Source: Breoghania sp. L-A4 (GTDB lineage: Bacteria > Pseudomonadota > Alphaproteobacteria > Rhizobiales > Stappiaceae). From it: DNA of 64,000 nt. The DNA is taken from positions 2,395,579-2,459,578 of the forward strand of contig NZ_CP031841.1 of assembly GCF_003432385.1 (NCBI RefSeq), written 5' to 3'. A model generated the notes under the pieces. It saw nothing but the letters and a program-made list of their open reading frames with translations, made no database searches and was not told the DNA's origin. A program made the position numbers and the translations under genes. This document shows, piece after piece, positions 48,653 through 61,858 of this stretch (position 1 is the first letter of the stretch; every line of letters begins with the position of its first letter).

Positions 48653-48994
48653 TCACACGGAAAAACTGGTGCCGCAGCCGCAGGCGGCGGTCGCGTTGGG
48701 GTTCTTGATCTGGAACGACTGGCCGATCAGGTCGTCGACAAAGTCGATTTCCGAGCCGTCCATGAAGGGCAGGGAGACGGTGTCGATGAGCACGGTCGCG
48801 CCGTCCTTCTCGATCACGTAGTCGTCGTCGAGCCGGTCCTTCACCAGATCGTACTTGTACTGGAAGCCCGAGCATCCGCCGCCTTCGACGGAGATGCGCA
48901 GCACGGTGCCCTGCGATTCGCTGGACAGGATTTTCGCCACCCGGCGCACGGCGCTGGGGCTGATGGAGACGGCGGGCTGTGTATCGGTGGTCAT
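48653..48994 (-). CDS. erpA: Iron-sulfur insertion protein, A-type carrier (ErpA/HesB)
   Basis: 113 residues from MTTDTQPAVSISPSAVRRV at 48994. Conserved cysteines in EGGGCSGFQYKY and AACGCGTSFSV. Delivers Fe-S clusters to apo-proteins. This form, with GGGCSGFQY, is the IscA/ErpA-like group and is distinct from the carrier in the suf operon. It is divergent from dgt across a 224-base AT-richer gap, the usual Rhizobiales pairing. Confidence 0.93.
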   Translation of the reverse strand: MTTDTQPAVSISPSAVRRVAKILSSESQGTVLRISVEGGGCSGFQYKYDLVKDRLDDDYVIEKDGATVLIDTVSLPFMDGSEIDFVDDLIGQSFQIKNPNATAACGCGTSFSV

Positions 48995-49218
48995 GGTTCG
49001 CTGCCGGTGTCCTGATTTTGCGAAAAATTCGCGATCCGCGCCGCCTGTCCCGCTCATCGAGTGGGGATCGGGCACGCAATCGGTTATGGTCATTGTTGGT
49101 TGAAATATATATGCGTCGAATGGAATTGCCAGTGGGGGCCACGTCAATGTGAGGGACGGGGTCGAAGAATCCCCGCATCCCCGCCCGCAATCCATCTCCT
49201 CGAAAAAGGCCGTGATGA

Positions 49219-50450
49219 ATGAATGCGTCGCTTGAAACCGATAAGCTTGGATTTGGCGCGCAGGGTCGCGCACCTTACGCGGTGCGGCCCGAAAGCGCCC
49301 ATGGCCGCAACGTGTCCGAGCCGGCAAGCCCCACGCGCACGCCGTATCAGCGCGACCGCGACCGTGTCATCCATTCCACCGCCTTCCGCCGTCTCAAGCA
49401 CAAGACCCAGGTTTTCGTCTATCACGAGGGCGACCACTTCCGCACCCGGCTGACCCACACCATCGAGGTCGCCCAGATCGCCCGGTCCATCGCCCGCGCC
49501 CTGCGGCTCGACGAGGATCTCGCCGAGGCGCTGGCGCTCGCCCACGATCTCGGCCACACGCCCTTCGGCCACGAGGGCGAGGATGTGCTGGACGCCTGCA
49601 TGGTGGATTTCGGCGGCTTCGACCACAACGCCCAGAGCCTGCGGGTCGTCACGGCGCTGGAACGCCGCTACGCGCAGTTCGACGGCCTCAACCTGTGCTG
49701 GGAGACGCTCGAGGGCCTGGTCAAGCACAACGGCCCGCTGACCGATCGCGCCGGCGTCCCGTCGGCCGTTATGCGGGCAAGGGACTGCCGTTTGCCATCC
49801 GCGAGGCGGCGCGCGACCACGACCTGATGCTGTGGTCCTGGCCGAGCGCCGAGGCGCAGGCGGCCGCGATCGCCGACGACATCGCCTATGACGCCCATGA
49901 TCTCGACGACGGCCTGCGAGCCGGTCTGTTCCATCTCGACGATCTCAAGGGCGTGCCGCTGGTCGGCGCGATCCTGGCCGAGGTCGACGGCAAATATCCC
50001 GGTCTCGAGGAGCCGCGCCGTATCCATGAGGTGGTGCGCCGGGTGATCACCCGTCTGGTGGAGGATGTGATCGCCGAGGCGGTCGCGCGGCTGGCCCGGC
50101 TCGTGCCGCGGACGGTCGATGACATCCGCGAGGCGGGCGAACAGATGGTCGGCTTCTCGCCGGCCATGGCGGAGGCGGAAAAGCAGGTGAAGGCCTATCT
50201 CTTCGCCAACATGTACCGCCATGCGGAGGTGCTGAAGGTGCGCGAGCAGGTGGCGCGCGTGATGCGCGATCTCTTCGCCCACTTCAAGGCGCATCCCGAC
50301 ACGTTGCCCGACGAGTGGGCACAGGATCTGGAGGCGGCCACCGAGACGCAATTGAGCCGCCGCGTGTGCGATTATATCGCCGGCATGACCGACCGCTACG
50401 CCATGGACGAGCACCGGCGGCTGTTTGACGACACCCCGGATTTGCGCTAG
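49219..50450 (+). CDS. dgt: Deoxyguanosinetriphosphate triphosphohydrolase-like protein (frameshifted in this sequence)
   Basis: HD-domain dNTP triphosphohydrolase of the Dgt type 2 group. First frame: [46 protein letters not shown] and the HD motif [18 protein letters not shown]. Near 49755 one C is missing; with it the protein continues [32 protein letters not shown] into [19 protein letters not shown], a metal-site histidine segment. Restored length 410 residues, normal for the group. First gene of the conserved string running to the right edge. Confidence 0.92.
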
Positions 50451-50554
50451 GCGAGCGGCCAATTGATGTTCCGCGAAACGCGGACAAGAGACGCTGGCGC
50501 GGCGCCGACAAACTTCGCGCCGGATGAAGGCGTCCAACAGGCCCTGGTGAGTTC

Positions 50555-52312
50555 ATGAACATTTTCGCTGATTTTACCGGCCGCGTCCGGTCTGCCGTCG
50601 GTGCGCTGGACCTGACAACGGTCTCCGGCGAGGCGCTTGATCTGTCCCGCGCCGTGGTCGAGCCGCCGCGCGACGCCTCGCACGGCGATCTGGCGACCAA
50701 CGCGGCGATGGTGCTGGCCAAGCAGGTCGGCATGAAGCCGAGGGATCTGGCGGAGATGATCGCGGACCGGCTGCGCGCCGATGCCGACATCGCCTCGGTC
50801 GAGATCGCCGGTCCCGGCTTCATCAACCTGCGTCTCGTGCCGGTCTTCTGGACGAAGGTGGTCGCGGCCATCCTCGGCGAGGGGGCCGACTACGGCCGCA
50901 GCACGCAGGGCGCGGCGCTCAAGGCAAATGTGGAATATGTCTCCGCCAACCCCACCGGCCCGATGCACGTCGGTCACTGCCGGGGCGCCGTCTTCGGCGA
51001 CGCGCTTGCCCGGCTGCTGGCCTATGCCGGCTGGGATGTGACCCGCGAGTACTACATCAATGACGCCGGCTCGCAGATCGAGGTGCTGGCCCGCTCCGTC
51101 TTCCTGCGCTACCGCGAGGCCCTCGGCGAGGACATCGGCGAGATCCCCGCGGGGCTGTATCCCGGCGACTATCTCGTGCCGGTCGGTGAGGCCCTGGCCG
51201 GGAAATTCGGCGAGACGCTGAAAGCGATGGCCGAGTTCGAGTGGATGGAGATCGTCCGCGATTTCTCCATCGACGCGATGATGGAGCTGATCCGCCAGGA
51301 TCTGGCGCTGCTCAACGTGCATCACGATGTGTTCTTCTCCGAGCGCATGCTGCACGGCAAGGGCGGCGACATCGAGGAGATGCTGGCCGAGTTTGTCGAG
51401 CGCGATCTGGTCTACGAGGGCGTGCTGCCGCCGCCCAAGGGCCAGCTTCCCGACGACTGGGAGGAGCGTGAGCAGACCCTGTTCCGCGCCACGGATTTCG
51501 GCGACGACGTCGACCGCCCCTTGAAGAAGTCCGATGGCTCCTACACCTATTTCGCGGCGGATGTGGCGTATTTCCGCTCGAAATTCCGGCGCGGCTTCGA
51601 CGAGATGATCTTCGTGCTCGGCGCCGATCACGGCGGCTACGTGAAGCGGCTCGAGGCCGTCGGCCGGGCGATCTCCGGCGGCAAGGCCAAGGTCATTGTG
51701 CGGCTGTGCCAGCTTGTAAAACTGTTCCGCGGCGGCGAGCCGGTGCGCATGTCCAAGCGCTCGGGCGATTTTATCACCCTGCGCGAGGTGGTGGAGGAAG
51801 TGGGCCGCGATCCGGTGCGCTTCATGATGCTCTACCGCAAGAACGACGCGCCGCTGGACTTTGATTTCCAGAAGGTCACCGAACAGTCGAAAGACAATCC
51901 TGTCTTTTACGTGCAATATGCTCATGCGCGGTGCGCCTCGGTGTTCCGTCAGGCGGCGCGCGAGCTGCCGGACGCGGATATTTCCGACGAGGCGCTGCGC
52001 TGCGCGGATCTTGCGCAACTGACCGATGAAGGGGAACTGGCGTTGATCGCCAAGCTGGCCGAGTGGCCCCGGGTCATCGACACCGCAGCGGAAGCGCATG
52101 AACCGCATCGGGTGGCGTTTTATCTTTATGAACTGGCCAGCGCGTTGCATGGGCATTGGAACCGCGGCAAGGATTTGCCCCAATTACGTTTTATTAACGC
52201 CAGTGACACAATGTTAACCCTGTCGCGACTGGCGCTCGTTCGCTCTGCCTCGACAGTGCTGGCCTCCGGGCTGGCGGTGTTGGGCGTCGACGCGCCACAG
52301 GAAATGCGCTGA
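50555..52312 (+). CDS. argS: Arginine-tRNA ligase
   Basis: 585 residues. Class I synthetase charging tRNA-Arg. N-terminal add-on domain with [23 protein letters not shown] site [21 protein letters not shown] (HIGH-type HVGH); KMSKS-type loop [17 protein letters not shown]-terminal DALR anticodon domain [25 protein letters not shown]. The gap to dgt is 104 bases. Confidence 0.97.
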   Translation: MNIFADFTGRVRSAVGALDLTTVSGEALDLSRAVVEPPRDASHGDLATNAAMVLAKQVGMKPRDLAEMIADRLRADADIASVEIAGPGFINLRLVPVFWTKVVAAILGEGADYGRSTQGAALKANVEYVSANPTGPMHVGHCRGAVFGDALARLLAYAGWDVTREYYINDAGSQIEVLARSVFLRYREALGEDIGEIPAGLYPGDYLVPVGEALAGKFGETLKAMAEFEWMEIVRDFSIDAMMELIRQDLALLNVHHDVFFSERMLHGKGGDIEEMLAEFVERDLVYEGVLPPPKGQLPDDWEEREQTLFRATDFGDDVDRPLKKSDGSYTYFAADVAYFRSKFRRGFDEMIFVLGADHGGYVKRLEAVGRAISGGKAKVIVRLCQLVKLFRGGEPVRMSKRSGDFITLREVVEEVGRDPVRFMMLYRKNDAPLDFDFQKVTEQSKDNPVFYVQYAHARCASVFRQAARELPDADISDEALRCADLAQLTDEGELALIAKLAEWPRVIDTAAEAHEPHRVAFYLYELASALHGHWNRGKDLPQLRFINASDTMLTLSRLALVRSASTVLASGLAVLGVDAPQEMR

Positions 52313-52449
52313 TCAGCGCGAAGCACGTGTATATTTCCCGGCGTTCTTGAAGGACCTGGTTCTTGAGGGATGTTGATCGGATCGGCCATTGTTCTTCGAG
52401 CCCGCGGGTCTTGGGGTTGCCGGGAAATCAAAGGTATAGCGCTTAACTC

Positions 52450-54612
52450 ATGGCCGACAGAAACTCGCCGCCGACCTCTGGGAACCAACGTGAGGATTTG
52501 CAGCCGCAAGCGGATGCCAATCCCTATTCGTATGATCATGACGCGGCCGAGGATCCGCTGGTCGAGTTGGCCCGCATTGTCAGCGAGACCGGCCGTGCTC
52601 AGCCCGACAGGGGAGCCGCCGCGCCCCATGCGCCGCAAGCCGCGCCAGATGTGCGCGCTCCCGATCCTTACTCCCCCGATCCCTACGCCTCGGATCCTCC
52701 GGCGCGGGACCCCTATCTCGCCGACCCTTACGACCCGGACCCCAATACGCCGGATCTCTATGCGTCGGAGCCGCAGCCCGCCGCGCCGCGCGTCCATTTG
52801 CCGGACAATTTCGCCGACGGTCTCGAGGCCGAGCTGATGGCCGAATTGCGGCCTTCGTATCAGGAACAGCCGTATTATTCCGAGGAGGCCGCTCATCCGG
52901 ATGCCGGTCAGCCGCAGGGCTACAATCCCGCCGATGCGGACTATGCGGTGGACCCGGTGCGGTCCGCGTCCGATGCCTCTGTAGATGCGCCGGTTCGCGC
53001 GCCGCGCGATGACCGGTCGGGCTTCGGGCAGGGCGGTTTCACGCTTGGCCGCGACACATCGTTTGCCTCGCCCCAGGCGCCACGCGCGGATCCCGCGCCG
53101 TTGGATGAGCCCGATTATGGTCAGGGCGATTTGTATGCCGTGACGCCGCCGGCCGGCGAGTATGCGCCCGAACCGGCGTTCGTTCCAGAATCCGCCTTCA
53201 CCGGCGAGCCCCACCGTGAGCCGTCAGCGCTGCGCGAGCCCGTGTTCACGCACGAGCGGGCTGCTGGGCCGTCGTTGAGCCCGGCTCCGCGAAGCGCACC
53301 GGCCCGCGAGCCGTCCTTCGGGCAGGTCCCCGAGGCGCCGCGCGACGATGTCGACGACATGGCCTGGCCCGCCGCCGAGCGGGCCATCTCCAATGCCTCG
53401 GGTGACTACTATGCTGATGGCGTGGATCAGGCGGATGCGCCGTCCGACGACAGTTTCGATGACCTTTTCGAGCCGGACTCCGGTTACGCGCCCGGCGTGT
53501 CGCCGGAACACGTGCTGCCGCCGCATTCGCAGGCCGAGCGCGAGGTTGCGCCGGCGCGGCGCTCCTCGAGCCGCGGCCTGGTCGTGGTCGGCAGCGTCGT
53601 GGCGGTCGTGGCGCTGGGCGCTGGCGGCTTTCTGCTCACCGGATTGTTTGGCGATGACGGCCCGGTCGGCCCGGCGGCGGTGATCACCGCCGATTCCGGC
53701 CCCTTCAAGGTTTTCCCGACCGAGCAGTCCGGCGAGGCGGCGTCTCCGAGCAAGGCGATTTATGATCGCGTGGGCGGCGTCGCGGCTCCGCGCCAGGAAC
53801 AACTGGTCTCGCGTGAGGAAGAGCCGCTCGCGACCGTGCCAACGACCAACGGTTCGCAGCCGCGTCAGGTGACCGGCGAGACCTCGGAGGCCGGTGAGCC
53901 AGTGACCGCCAACGGTTTGCCGCGCCGGGTGCGCACCGTCGTGGTGCGGCCCGACGGAACCATCATCAACGCTCCCGACGAGGTGGAAGCGGAATCGAAC
54001 GTGGTGGCCATCAACCCGCTGCCCGAGACATCGCCGCCCGGCACGTCCGAGCCCGCAGGCGTGTCCACCGAAACGATTGCTCCCGACGGACCGTTCGGCG
54101 CCGACACGGCTGATCTGACCACCGGCGACACCACTGACGCGGCAGCCACGGATGGCGCGACGGCGTCCGGCGCCGCGATCGACATTACGCCGCGTCCCAA
54201 ACCCGAGAGCGTCCAGGCGGCCGCGGCCCCGGCGCAGGACACGCCGCAGCCGGTCCAGAACGACGGCCCGCTGGATCTCTCCGGCGGCAACCAGTCGGCG
54301 GCGGTCAGTCCAGCCCCCGCTGCGCAGCCGTCCGCACCGGCGCGGGACGTGTCGGTTCCGGCGGGCGCCTACTTCGTCCAGATTTCGTCGCAGCGCACGC
54401 GTGATCAGGCCGAATCCTCCTATGCGTCGATGCAGCGGCGGTATCCGTCCGTGCTCGGCGGCGTATCCTCGGTCATTCAGGAGGCCGATCTCGGCGATCG
54501 CGGTGTCTTCTACCGGGTCCGGATCGTCGCTGACAGCCAGAGCGAGGCCAACCAGCTCTGCGAAAGCCTTAAGGCCGCCGGTGGCGATTGTTTCGTGCGC
54601 CGCGCGCAATAG
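52450..54612 (+). CDS. SPOR-domain membrane protein with long disordered region
   Basis: 720 residues. SPOR domains bind denuded glycan strands at the division septum. Residues 1-370 are disordered and acidic/Pro-rich, with DPY/DP repeats at about 75-105 (SPDPYASDPPARDPYLADPY). One transmembrane helix at about 376-398 (GLVVVGSVVAVVALGAGGFL), so N-terminus inside. A second disordered, Thr/Pro-rich stretch follows in the periplasm, then the SPOR domain at about 640-718 (YFVQISSQRTRDQAESSYASM, FYRVRIVADSQSEANQLCESL). Placement between argS and nagZ is standard in Rhizobiales. Confidence 0.92.
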   Translation: MADRNSPPTSGNQREDLQPQADANPYSYDHDAAEDPLVELARIVSETGRAQPDRGAAAPHAPQAAPDVRAPDPYSPDPYASDPPARDPYLADPYDPDPNTPDLYASEPQPAAPRVHLPDNFADGLEAELMAELRPSYQEQPYYSEEAAHPDAGQPQGYNPADADYAVDPVRSASDASVDAPVRAPRDDRSGFGQGGFTLGRDTSFASPQAPRADPAPLDEPDYGQGDLYAVTPPAGEYAPEPAFVPESAFTGEPHREPSALREPVFTHERAAGPSLSPAPRSAPAREPSFGQVPEAPRDDVDDMAWPAAERAISNASGDYYADGVDQADAPSDDSFDDLFEPDSGYAPGVSPEHVLPPHSQAEREVAPARRSSSRGLVVVGSVVAVVALGAGGFLLTGLFGDDGPVGPAAVITADSGPFKVFPTEQSGEAASPSKAIYDRVGGVAAPRQEQLVSREEEPLATVPTTNGSQPRQVTGETSEAGEPVTANGLPRRVRTVVVRPDGTIINAPDEVEAESNVVAINPLPETSPPGTSEPAGVSTETIAPDGPFGADTADLTTGDTTDAAATDGATASGAAIDITPRPKPESVQAAAAPAQDTPQPVQNDGPLDLSGGNQSAAVSPAPAAQPSAPARDVSVPAGAYFVQISSQRTRDQAESSYASMQRRYPSVLGGVSSVIQEADLGDRGVFYRVRIVADSQSEANQLCESLKAAGGDCFVRRAQ

Positions 54613-54630
54613 GGTCGCGCGTCATCAACA

Positions 54631-54654
54631 GGCGGGCCGGATTGTCGGCCCGCC
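54631..54654 (+). terminator. Hairpin between the SPOR gene and nagZ
   Basis: Perfect 9-bp stem GGCGGGCCG / CGGCCCGCC with a 6-base loop, 18 bases after the stop, without a T run. Could reduce read-through. Confidence 0.5.
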
Positions 54655-54708
54655 GCGAAGACTTCCATTCCAGAAAACGCCGCCTCTCACGTCCGGCCGG
54701 AACACGCC

Positions 54709-55724
54709 ATGACCTCAAAAGCCTTCATCACCGGCTGCGCGGGCGCGGTCCTGACATCTGACGAGCGGGCCTTCATCCGCGATGAACGCCCCTGGGGGCT
54801 GATTCTCTTCGCCCGCAACTGCATGGAGCCCGCCCAGATCCGCGACCTGGTGGCGGCGTATCGCGCCTGTGTGGGCCGGGGCGACGCGCCGGTTCTGATC
54901 GATCAGGAGGGTGGCCGGATCCAGCGCCTGAAACCGCCGCACTGGCCGGCCTATCCGCCGGGCCGGAGCTACGGCGAGCTCTTCTCGCGGGATCCGGCGC
55001 GCGGCAGACGCGCGGCCTGGCTCGGCGCGCGGCTGATCGCGGCGGATCTCGCTGCACTCGGAATCAACAGCGACTGTCTGCCGCTGCTCGACGTTCCGGT
55101 GCCCGGAGCGCATGATATCATCGGCGATCGCGCCTACGGCGAGGATGTGGATACGGTCAGCACGCTGGCGCGCGAATGCGCCGACGGTCTTCTGGCGGGC
55201 GGCGTGCTGCCGGTTGGCAAGCACATTCCTGGCCATGGCCGGGCGCATGTGGACAGCCACCTGGAGCTGCCGGTGGTCGACACGCCGGAAGCGGAGCTCG
55301 ACCGCAGCGATTTCGAGCCGTTCCGCCGCCTGGCGGACCTTCCCCTGGCGATGACCGCGCATGTGATCTACGAATCCCTGGATGCGGCCAACCCGCGACC
55401 TGTTCGCGCGAAGTCATTGCGCGGATCATTCGCGGCGCGATAGGCTTCGACGGCTGTCTGATGAGCGACGACGTGTCCATGAAGGCGCTGCATGGCAGTA
55501 TGGAGGCGCGGGTGGCGGCCTTGTTCGAGGCAGGATGCGATCTCGCGCTGCACTGCAATGGCGATTTTGACGAAATGTGCGCTGTGGCCGCCGGATCGCC
55601 GGTGCTCGCCGGCGAGGCCCTGAGGCGCGCGGACGTCGCCCTTGGCGCACTGGCGCCGGCGCAGCCGCTGGACGAGCCCGCGGCGCGCGAGGAATTCGCT
55701 GAGCTGATGGCGGCGGTCGCATAA
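54709..55724 (+). CDS. nagZ: Beta-N-acetylhexosaminidase NagZ (frameshifted in this sequence)
   Basis: GH3 enzyme removing GlcNAc from anhydro-muropeptides in cell-wall recycling. First frame: RPWGLILFARNCMEPAQIRDL, VLIDQEGGRIQRL, and the His-Asp dyad loop VGKHIPGHGRAHVDSHLELP. Near 55395 one G is missing; restored, YESLDAANPATCSREVIARIIRG continues to the nucleophile segment CLMSDDVSMKALHG and LFEAGCDLALHCNGD. Restored length 338 residues. Directly precedes scpA. Confidence 0.93.
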
Positions 55725-55789
55725 GACGGCCGCGGAACATGGACTGATCCCGGATACGCTACGGGGATCGAGCGAGGAGAGACCCGGCG

Positions 55790-56671
55790 ATGGCTGGCGA
55801 TGACGGGCGGTCGATGGAGGATCTGCTGTCTTCGGCGCAGTCGCGCGACCGGGAGGCCGAAGGTCCGGCGCTGGTCGTAGATGTCGACGGCTATGAGGGA
55901 CCTCTGGACCTGCTCTTGACGCTTGCGCGCAACCAGAAGGTCGATCTGGCGAAGATTTCCATTCTGGCGCTCGCCGAGCAGTATCTCGCCTTCGTGCATG
56001 AGGCGCGCAAGCTGCGGCTCGAACTGGCCGCCGACTATCTGGTCATGGCGGCGTGGCTGGCCTATCTGAAATCGCGGCTGCTGCTGCCCGCCCAGAAGGA
56101 CGACGACGAGCCCAGCGGCGAGGAGCTTGCCGCGGCGCTCGCCTTCCGCCTGCGGCGTCTGGAGGCGATGCGCGAGGTCGCGGCGAAGATCATGAACCGC
56201 AACCGGCTGGGCCGGGACATTTTCGCCCGCGGGCATCCCGAAACCGCTTCCATCGTCAAGAAGAGCGAATGGGACGCGACGATCTACGACCTTTTGACGG
56301 CCTACGCCGCGCAGCGTCAGCGCCGCTCGGTAACCTCGGTGCGGGTGCAAAGGCGCACCGTCTGGGCGCTGCAGGACGCCCGTGCGCTTCTCACCCGCCT
56401 CATCGGCGTCACCACCGACTGGACGCCGATCGACTCGTTTCTTATGGAGTATCTCGTGGTCCCCGAGGAACGCACGACAGTCATGGCGAGTTCGTTTTCC
56501 GCGAGCCTGGAGCTGGTGAAGGAAGGCATGATCGAGATCCGCCAGTCCGGTTCCTTCTCGCCGCTCTACGTGCGCACGCGCGACAGCGCCTCGCGCGCGG
56601 GACGCGACACCGAAACCGGATCGCACAGGGAACCGGCCCGCGGCACAGGGGATACCAGCGTCAATGACTGA
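55790..56671 (+). CDS. scpA: Segregation and condensation protein A
   Basis: 293 residues. Kleisin that bridges SMC heads for chromosome compaction. VDGYEGPLDLLLTLARNQKVDLAKISILALAEQYLAF is the N-terminal SMC-neck binding region; AADYLVMAAWLAYLKSRLLLP follows. The C-terminal winged helix contains FLMEYLVVPEERTTVMASSFSASLELVKEGMIEIRQ. The C-terminus overlaps scpB by eight bases, implying coupled translation. GAGGAGA precedes the start. Confidence 0.95.
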   Translation: MAGDDGRSMEDLLSSAQSRDREAEGPALVVDVDGYEGPLDLLLTLARNQKVDLAKISILALAEQYLAFVHEARKLRLELAADYLVMAAWLAYLKSRLLLPAQKDDDEPSGEELAAALAFRLRRLEAMREVAAKIMNRNRLGRDIFARGHPETASIVKKSEWDATIYDLLTAYAAQRQRRSVTSVRVQRRTVWALQDARALLTRLIGVTTDWTPIDSFLMEYLVVPEERTTVMASSFSASLELVKEGMIEIRQSGSFSPLYVRTRDSASRAGRDTETGSHREPARGTGDTSVND

Positions 56672-57389
56672 GAACGGCGAGCATTTGGGCGCCGCGGCCG
56701 GCGAGACGCGGGACAATGTGACCAGCCTGTCGCCCTCGCATCACCGCTTCGAGCTGCGCATGCTGGAGGCGCTTCTGTTCGCCTCCGCGGAACCCCTGGG
56801 CGACAAGGAACTGGCCGAGCGCATGCCCGAGAACGTCGATGTGGCTGCGCTCGTCGGCGAACTGCAGGCGGCTTACGCCGGGCGTGGCGTCAATCTGGTC
56901 CGCGTCGCGGGAAAATGGGCGTTCCGAACGGCCGACGATCTGTCGTTTCTGCTCCAGCGCGAGGCGATCGAGCAGAAGAAGCTCTCGCGCGCCGCGCTTG
57001 AAACCCTCGCCATCATCGCCTACCACCAGCCCGTCACCCGCGCGGAGATTGAAGACGTGCGCGGAGTCTCCATATCCAAGGGAACGCTGGATGTGCTGCT
57101 GGAGACCGGCTGGGTGCGCCTGCGCGGCCGCCGCCGCACTCCCGGAAGGCCAATCACCTACGGCACGTCGGACGCGTTTCTGGAACATTTCGCGCTCGAT
57201 GCCATCGGCGACCTGCCGGGTCTGGAAGAGCTGCGCGGGGCCGGGCTTCTTGACAGCGCGGTGCCGGTGAACTTTCTGGTGCCGCAGCCGAACGACGATC
57301 CGGATCTGGCCGAGGACGAGGATCCGCTGACCGATCAGGACATGTTCGATGCGGGCATTCTCACTGGTGACGACGACGACCGGGATTAG
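56664..57389 (+). CDS. scpB: Segregation and condensation protein B
   Basis: 241 residues. Binds the middle of ScpA and regulates SMC ATP hydrolysis. RMLEALLFASAEPLGDKELAERMP opens the first winged helix; LSRAALETLAIIAYHQPVTRAEIEDVRGV and GWVRLRGRRRTPGRPITYGTSDAFLEHFAL define the second. The acidic end (DDPDLAEDEDPLTDQD) is typical of alphaproteobacterial ScpB. Confidence 0.95.
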   Translation: MTENGEHLGAAAGETRDNVTSLSPSHHRFELRMLEALLFASAEPLGDKELAERMPENVDVAALVGELQAAYAGRGVNLVRVAGKWAFRTADDLSFLLQREAIEQKKLSRAALETLAIIAYHQPVTRAEIEDVRGVSISKGTLDVLLETGWVRLRGRRRTPGRPITYGTSDAFLEHFALDAIGDLPGLEELRGAGLLDSAVPVNFLVPQPNDDPDLAEDEDPLTDQDMFDAGILTGDDDDRD

Positions 57390-57466
57390 CCCCGGATGAT
57401 TTCGAGACGCTGCGACGGTTTCCGCGACGCGCAACCAAGAGAAAACCCTTTGAAAGACCGATCGCT

Positions 57467-58627
<1,161 letters not shown>

Positions 58628-58706
58628 GTGCAGTGGTATGCGGGTCGGGAACGCCGCTGCGCAAGCGCGATCCTGAACGACAACGGACTTATCGGGAGTG
58701 GTCCAC

Positions 58707-58937
58707 ATGGGTTTGAGTATCTGGCAAATTCTGATCATCGCGGTTGTGGTGGTCCTGCTTTTCGGTCGCGGCAAGATCTCCGAGCTGATGGGCGATGTCG
58801 CCAAGGGCATCAAGAGCTTCAAGAAGGGCATGGCCGAAGACGAAACGGACGTGGCCGACACGAGCAAGACCATCGAGCATACGGACGCTCAAACCGTCTC
58901 CGCCAAAAAGGCGGAAGACCAGTCCAAGGCAGGCTGA
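58707..58937 (+). CDS. tatA: Sec-independent translocase TatA
   Basis: 76 residues from ATG 58707 (GGGAG upstream). One N-terminal helix ([20 protein letters not shown]), hinge G, then the amphipathic helix [19 protein letters not shown] and an acidic tail. TatA oligomers form the passage for folded proteins, such as the Tat amine oxidase encoded at 11.5 kb. The RGKISELMG start of the amphipathic helix is the TatA, not TatB, pattern. Confidence 0.95.
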   Translation: MGLSIWQILIIAVVVVLLFGRGKISELMGDVAKGIKSFKKGMAEDETDVADTSKTIEHTDAQTVSAKKAEDQSKAG

Positions 58938-58990
58938 ACCAGGCACGGGCGGCGCGCCGCCCCTGAGGTTCGTCAAACAGGCGGCTGTTG

Positions 58991-59635
58991 ATGTTCGATA
59001 TCGGCTGGACGGAGCTGTTGGTGGTCGCCACGGTGGCAATTGTCGTGGTGGGACCCAAGGATCTGCCGCGCATGCTGCGGACCTTCGGGCAGACGGTGGG
59101 GAAACTGCGGCGTATGGCCGGAGAGTTCCAGTCCACCTTCAACGACGCTATTCGCGATGTTGAGAAACAGGCGGATATCGACGAGATGCGCAAGGCCGCC
59201 GACAAGGCCGCCAACTTCGACCCTCTCGGCGACATCAAGAAATCCTTCGATCCGGTGTCCAAGGCCGCCGCGGACATCAAGAAGGACCTGAGCGAGCCCG
59301 CCGTGGTCGGCAAGCCGTCGGCCGCGAAGGTGCCGCCCTCGGCAACCGAAAAGCTCGTGCCGGACAAGGCCGCTGTGGACAAGTCCGCTGCCGGGTCCTC
59401 CGCAAGCACGGCCAAACCGGCCGCTGCCGGGTCCTCCGCCTCAAAAAAGTCTGCGTCCGCGACGCCCGCTGCCAGGAAGGCTCCGGCCCACAGGAAGCCC
59501 GCGGCGAAGCCGGCCGCCAAGGCGCCGGCCAAGGCCGCCGCCACGAAGAAGACCTCTGCGTCCAAGGCAGCGCCGAAGACCGCCAAGACCAAGGCGGCCA
59601 GCACCGCTGAGGGCGCCGGAGACATCAAATCATGA
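58991..59635 (+). CDS. tatB: Sec-independent translocase TatB
   Basis: 214 residues from ATG 58991. MFDIGWTELLVVATVAIVVVGPKDLPRMLRTFGQ is the TatB start with the conserved Glu in the membrane helix and the Gly-Pro hinge. The amphipathic helix follows, then from about residue 120 an Ala/Lys/Pro low-complexity tail (histone H1-like), common in Rhizobiales TatB. It overlaps tatC by four bases. Confidence 0.95.
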   Translation: MFDIGWTELLVVATVAIVVVGPKDLPRMLRTFGQTVGKLRRMAGEFQSTFNDAIRDVEKQADIDEMRKAADKAANFDPLGDIKKSFDPVSKAAADIKKDLSEPAVVGKPSAAKVPPSATEKLVPDKAAVDKSAAGSSASTAKPAAAGSSASKKSASATPAARKAPAHRKPAAKPAAKAPAKAAATKKTSASKAAPKTAKTKAASTAEGAGDIKS

Positions 59636-60423
59636 GCGACGACGATATCGAAGCTTCAAAGGCTCCGTTGCTTGAGCATTTGATCGAGCTGCGTCAGAGG
59701 CTGATGAAGTCGATCATCGCGATTGCGATCGCCTTTGTGGTGTGTTTCTACTTCGCCTCCGATATCTTCAATATCCTGATCGTTCCCTACGAGCAGGCCG
59801 CCGGTTCCGAGCATCCGATTGAGATGATCTACACGGCGCCGCAGGAATTTTTCTTCACGCAGTTGAAGCTGGCGCTGTTTGGCGCGCTGTTCATCGCCTT
59901 TCCCGTGATCGCCTCGCAGATCTACATGTTCGCGGCTCCGGGTCTCTACAAGAACGAACGCTCCGCCTTCCTGCCGTATCTCTTCGCGACGCCGGTGTTG
60001 TTCGCCTGTGGCGCGGCGCTGGTCTATTTCTTCGTCATGCCCATGGCCATGACGTTCTTCCTGTCGATGGAGCAGGCGGGCGGGGAGGGCATCGCGGCGA
60101 TCAAGCATTTGCCGCGGGTGTCGGAGTATCTCGGCCTGATCATGATTTTGCTGTTCGCCTTCGGGATGGTGTTCCAGCTGCCGGTGGCGCTGACGCTGCT
60201 CGCCCGCGCCGGCATGGTTTCCAGCACGACATTGCGCGAAAAGCGCAAATGGGCGGTGGTGATCACCTTCATCGTCGCTGCGGTCCTGACCCCGCCGGAT
60301 CCGATCACCCAGATCGGCCTCGCGATCCCGACGCTGCTTCTCTACGAATTTTCCATCTTCGCGGTGGTCTATGTGGAGCGCAAACGCGCGGAAAAAGAGG
60401 CCGAGCGCGCCGAGGAGGTTTGA
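59632..60423 (+). CDS. tatC: Sec-independent translocase TatC
   Basis: 263 residues, six membrane helices. It recognises the twin-arginine signal. APLLEHLIELRQRLMKSIIAI is the N-terminal family signature; PQEFFFTQLKLALFGALFIAFP and FGMVFQLPVALTLLARAG follow, the latter with the conserved FGxxFExP-like position as FQLP. Ends with a charged cytoplasmic tail, ERKRAEKEAERAEEV. Confidence 0.96.
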   Translation: MSDDDIEASKAPLLEHLIELRQRLMKSIIAIAIAFVVCFYFASDIFNILIVPYEQAAGSEHPIEMIYTAPQEFFFTQLKLALFGALFIAFPVIASQIYMFAAPGLYKNERSAFLPYLFATPVLFACGAALVYFFVMPMAMTFFLSMEQAGGEGIAAIKHLPRVSEYLGLIMILLFAFGMVFQLPVALTLLARAGMVSSTTLREKRKWAVVITFIVAAVLTPPDPITQIGLAIPTLLLYEFSIFAVVYVERKRAEKEAERAEEV

Positions 60424-60542
60424 TCCTGCGCACGCAATCGGTCATACACGGGCACGTTCACGGGCTTGGTGACCGGTCGCCTCGGCGCGCTGGACGCCCG
60501 CCCCTAGCAATTGCCTGACACTAGTCTGCCTGGGTGTGACCG

Positions 60543-61828
<1,286 letters not shown>

Positions 61829-61858
61829 CACCATTCGACGGTCGCCACGGGAGACAGC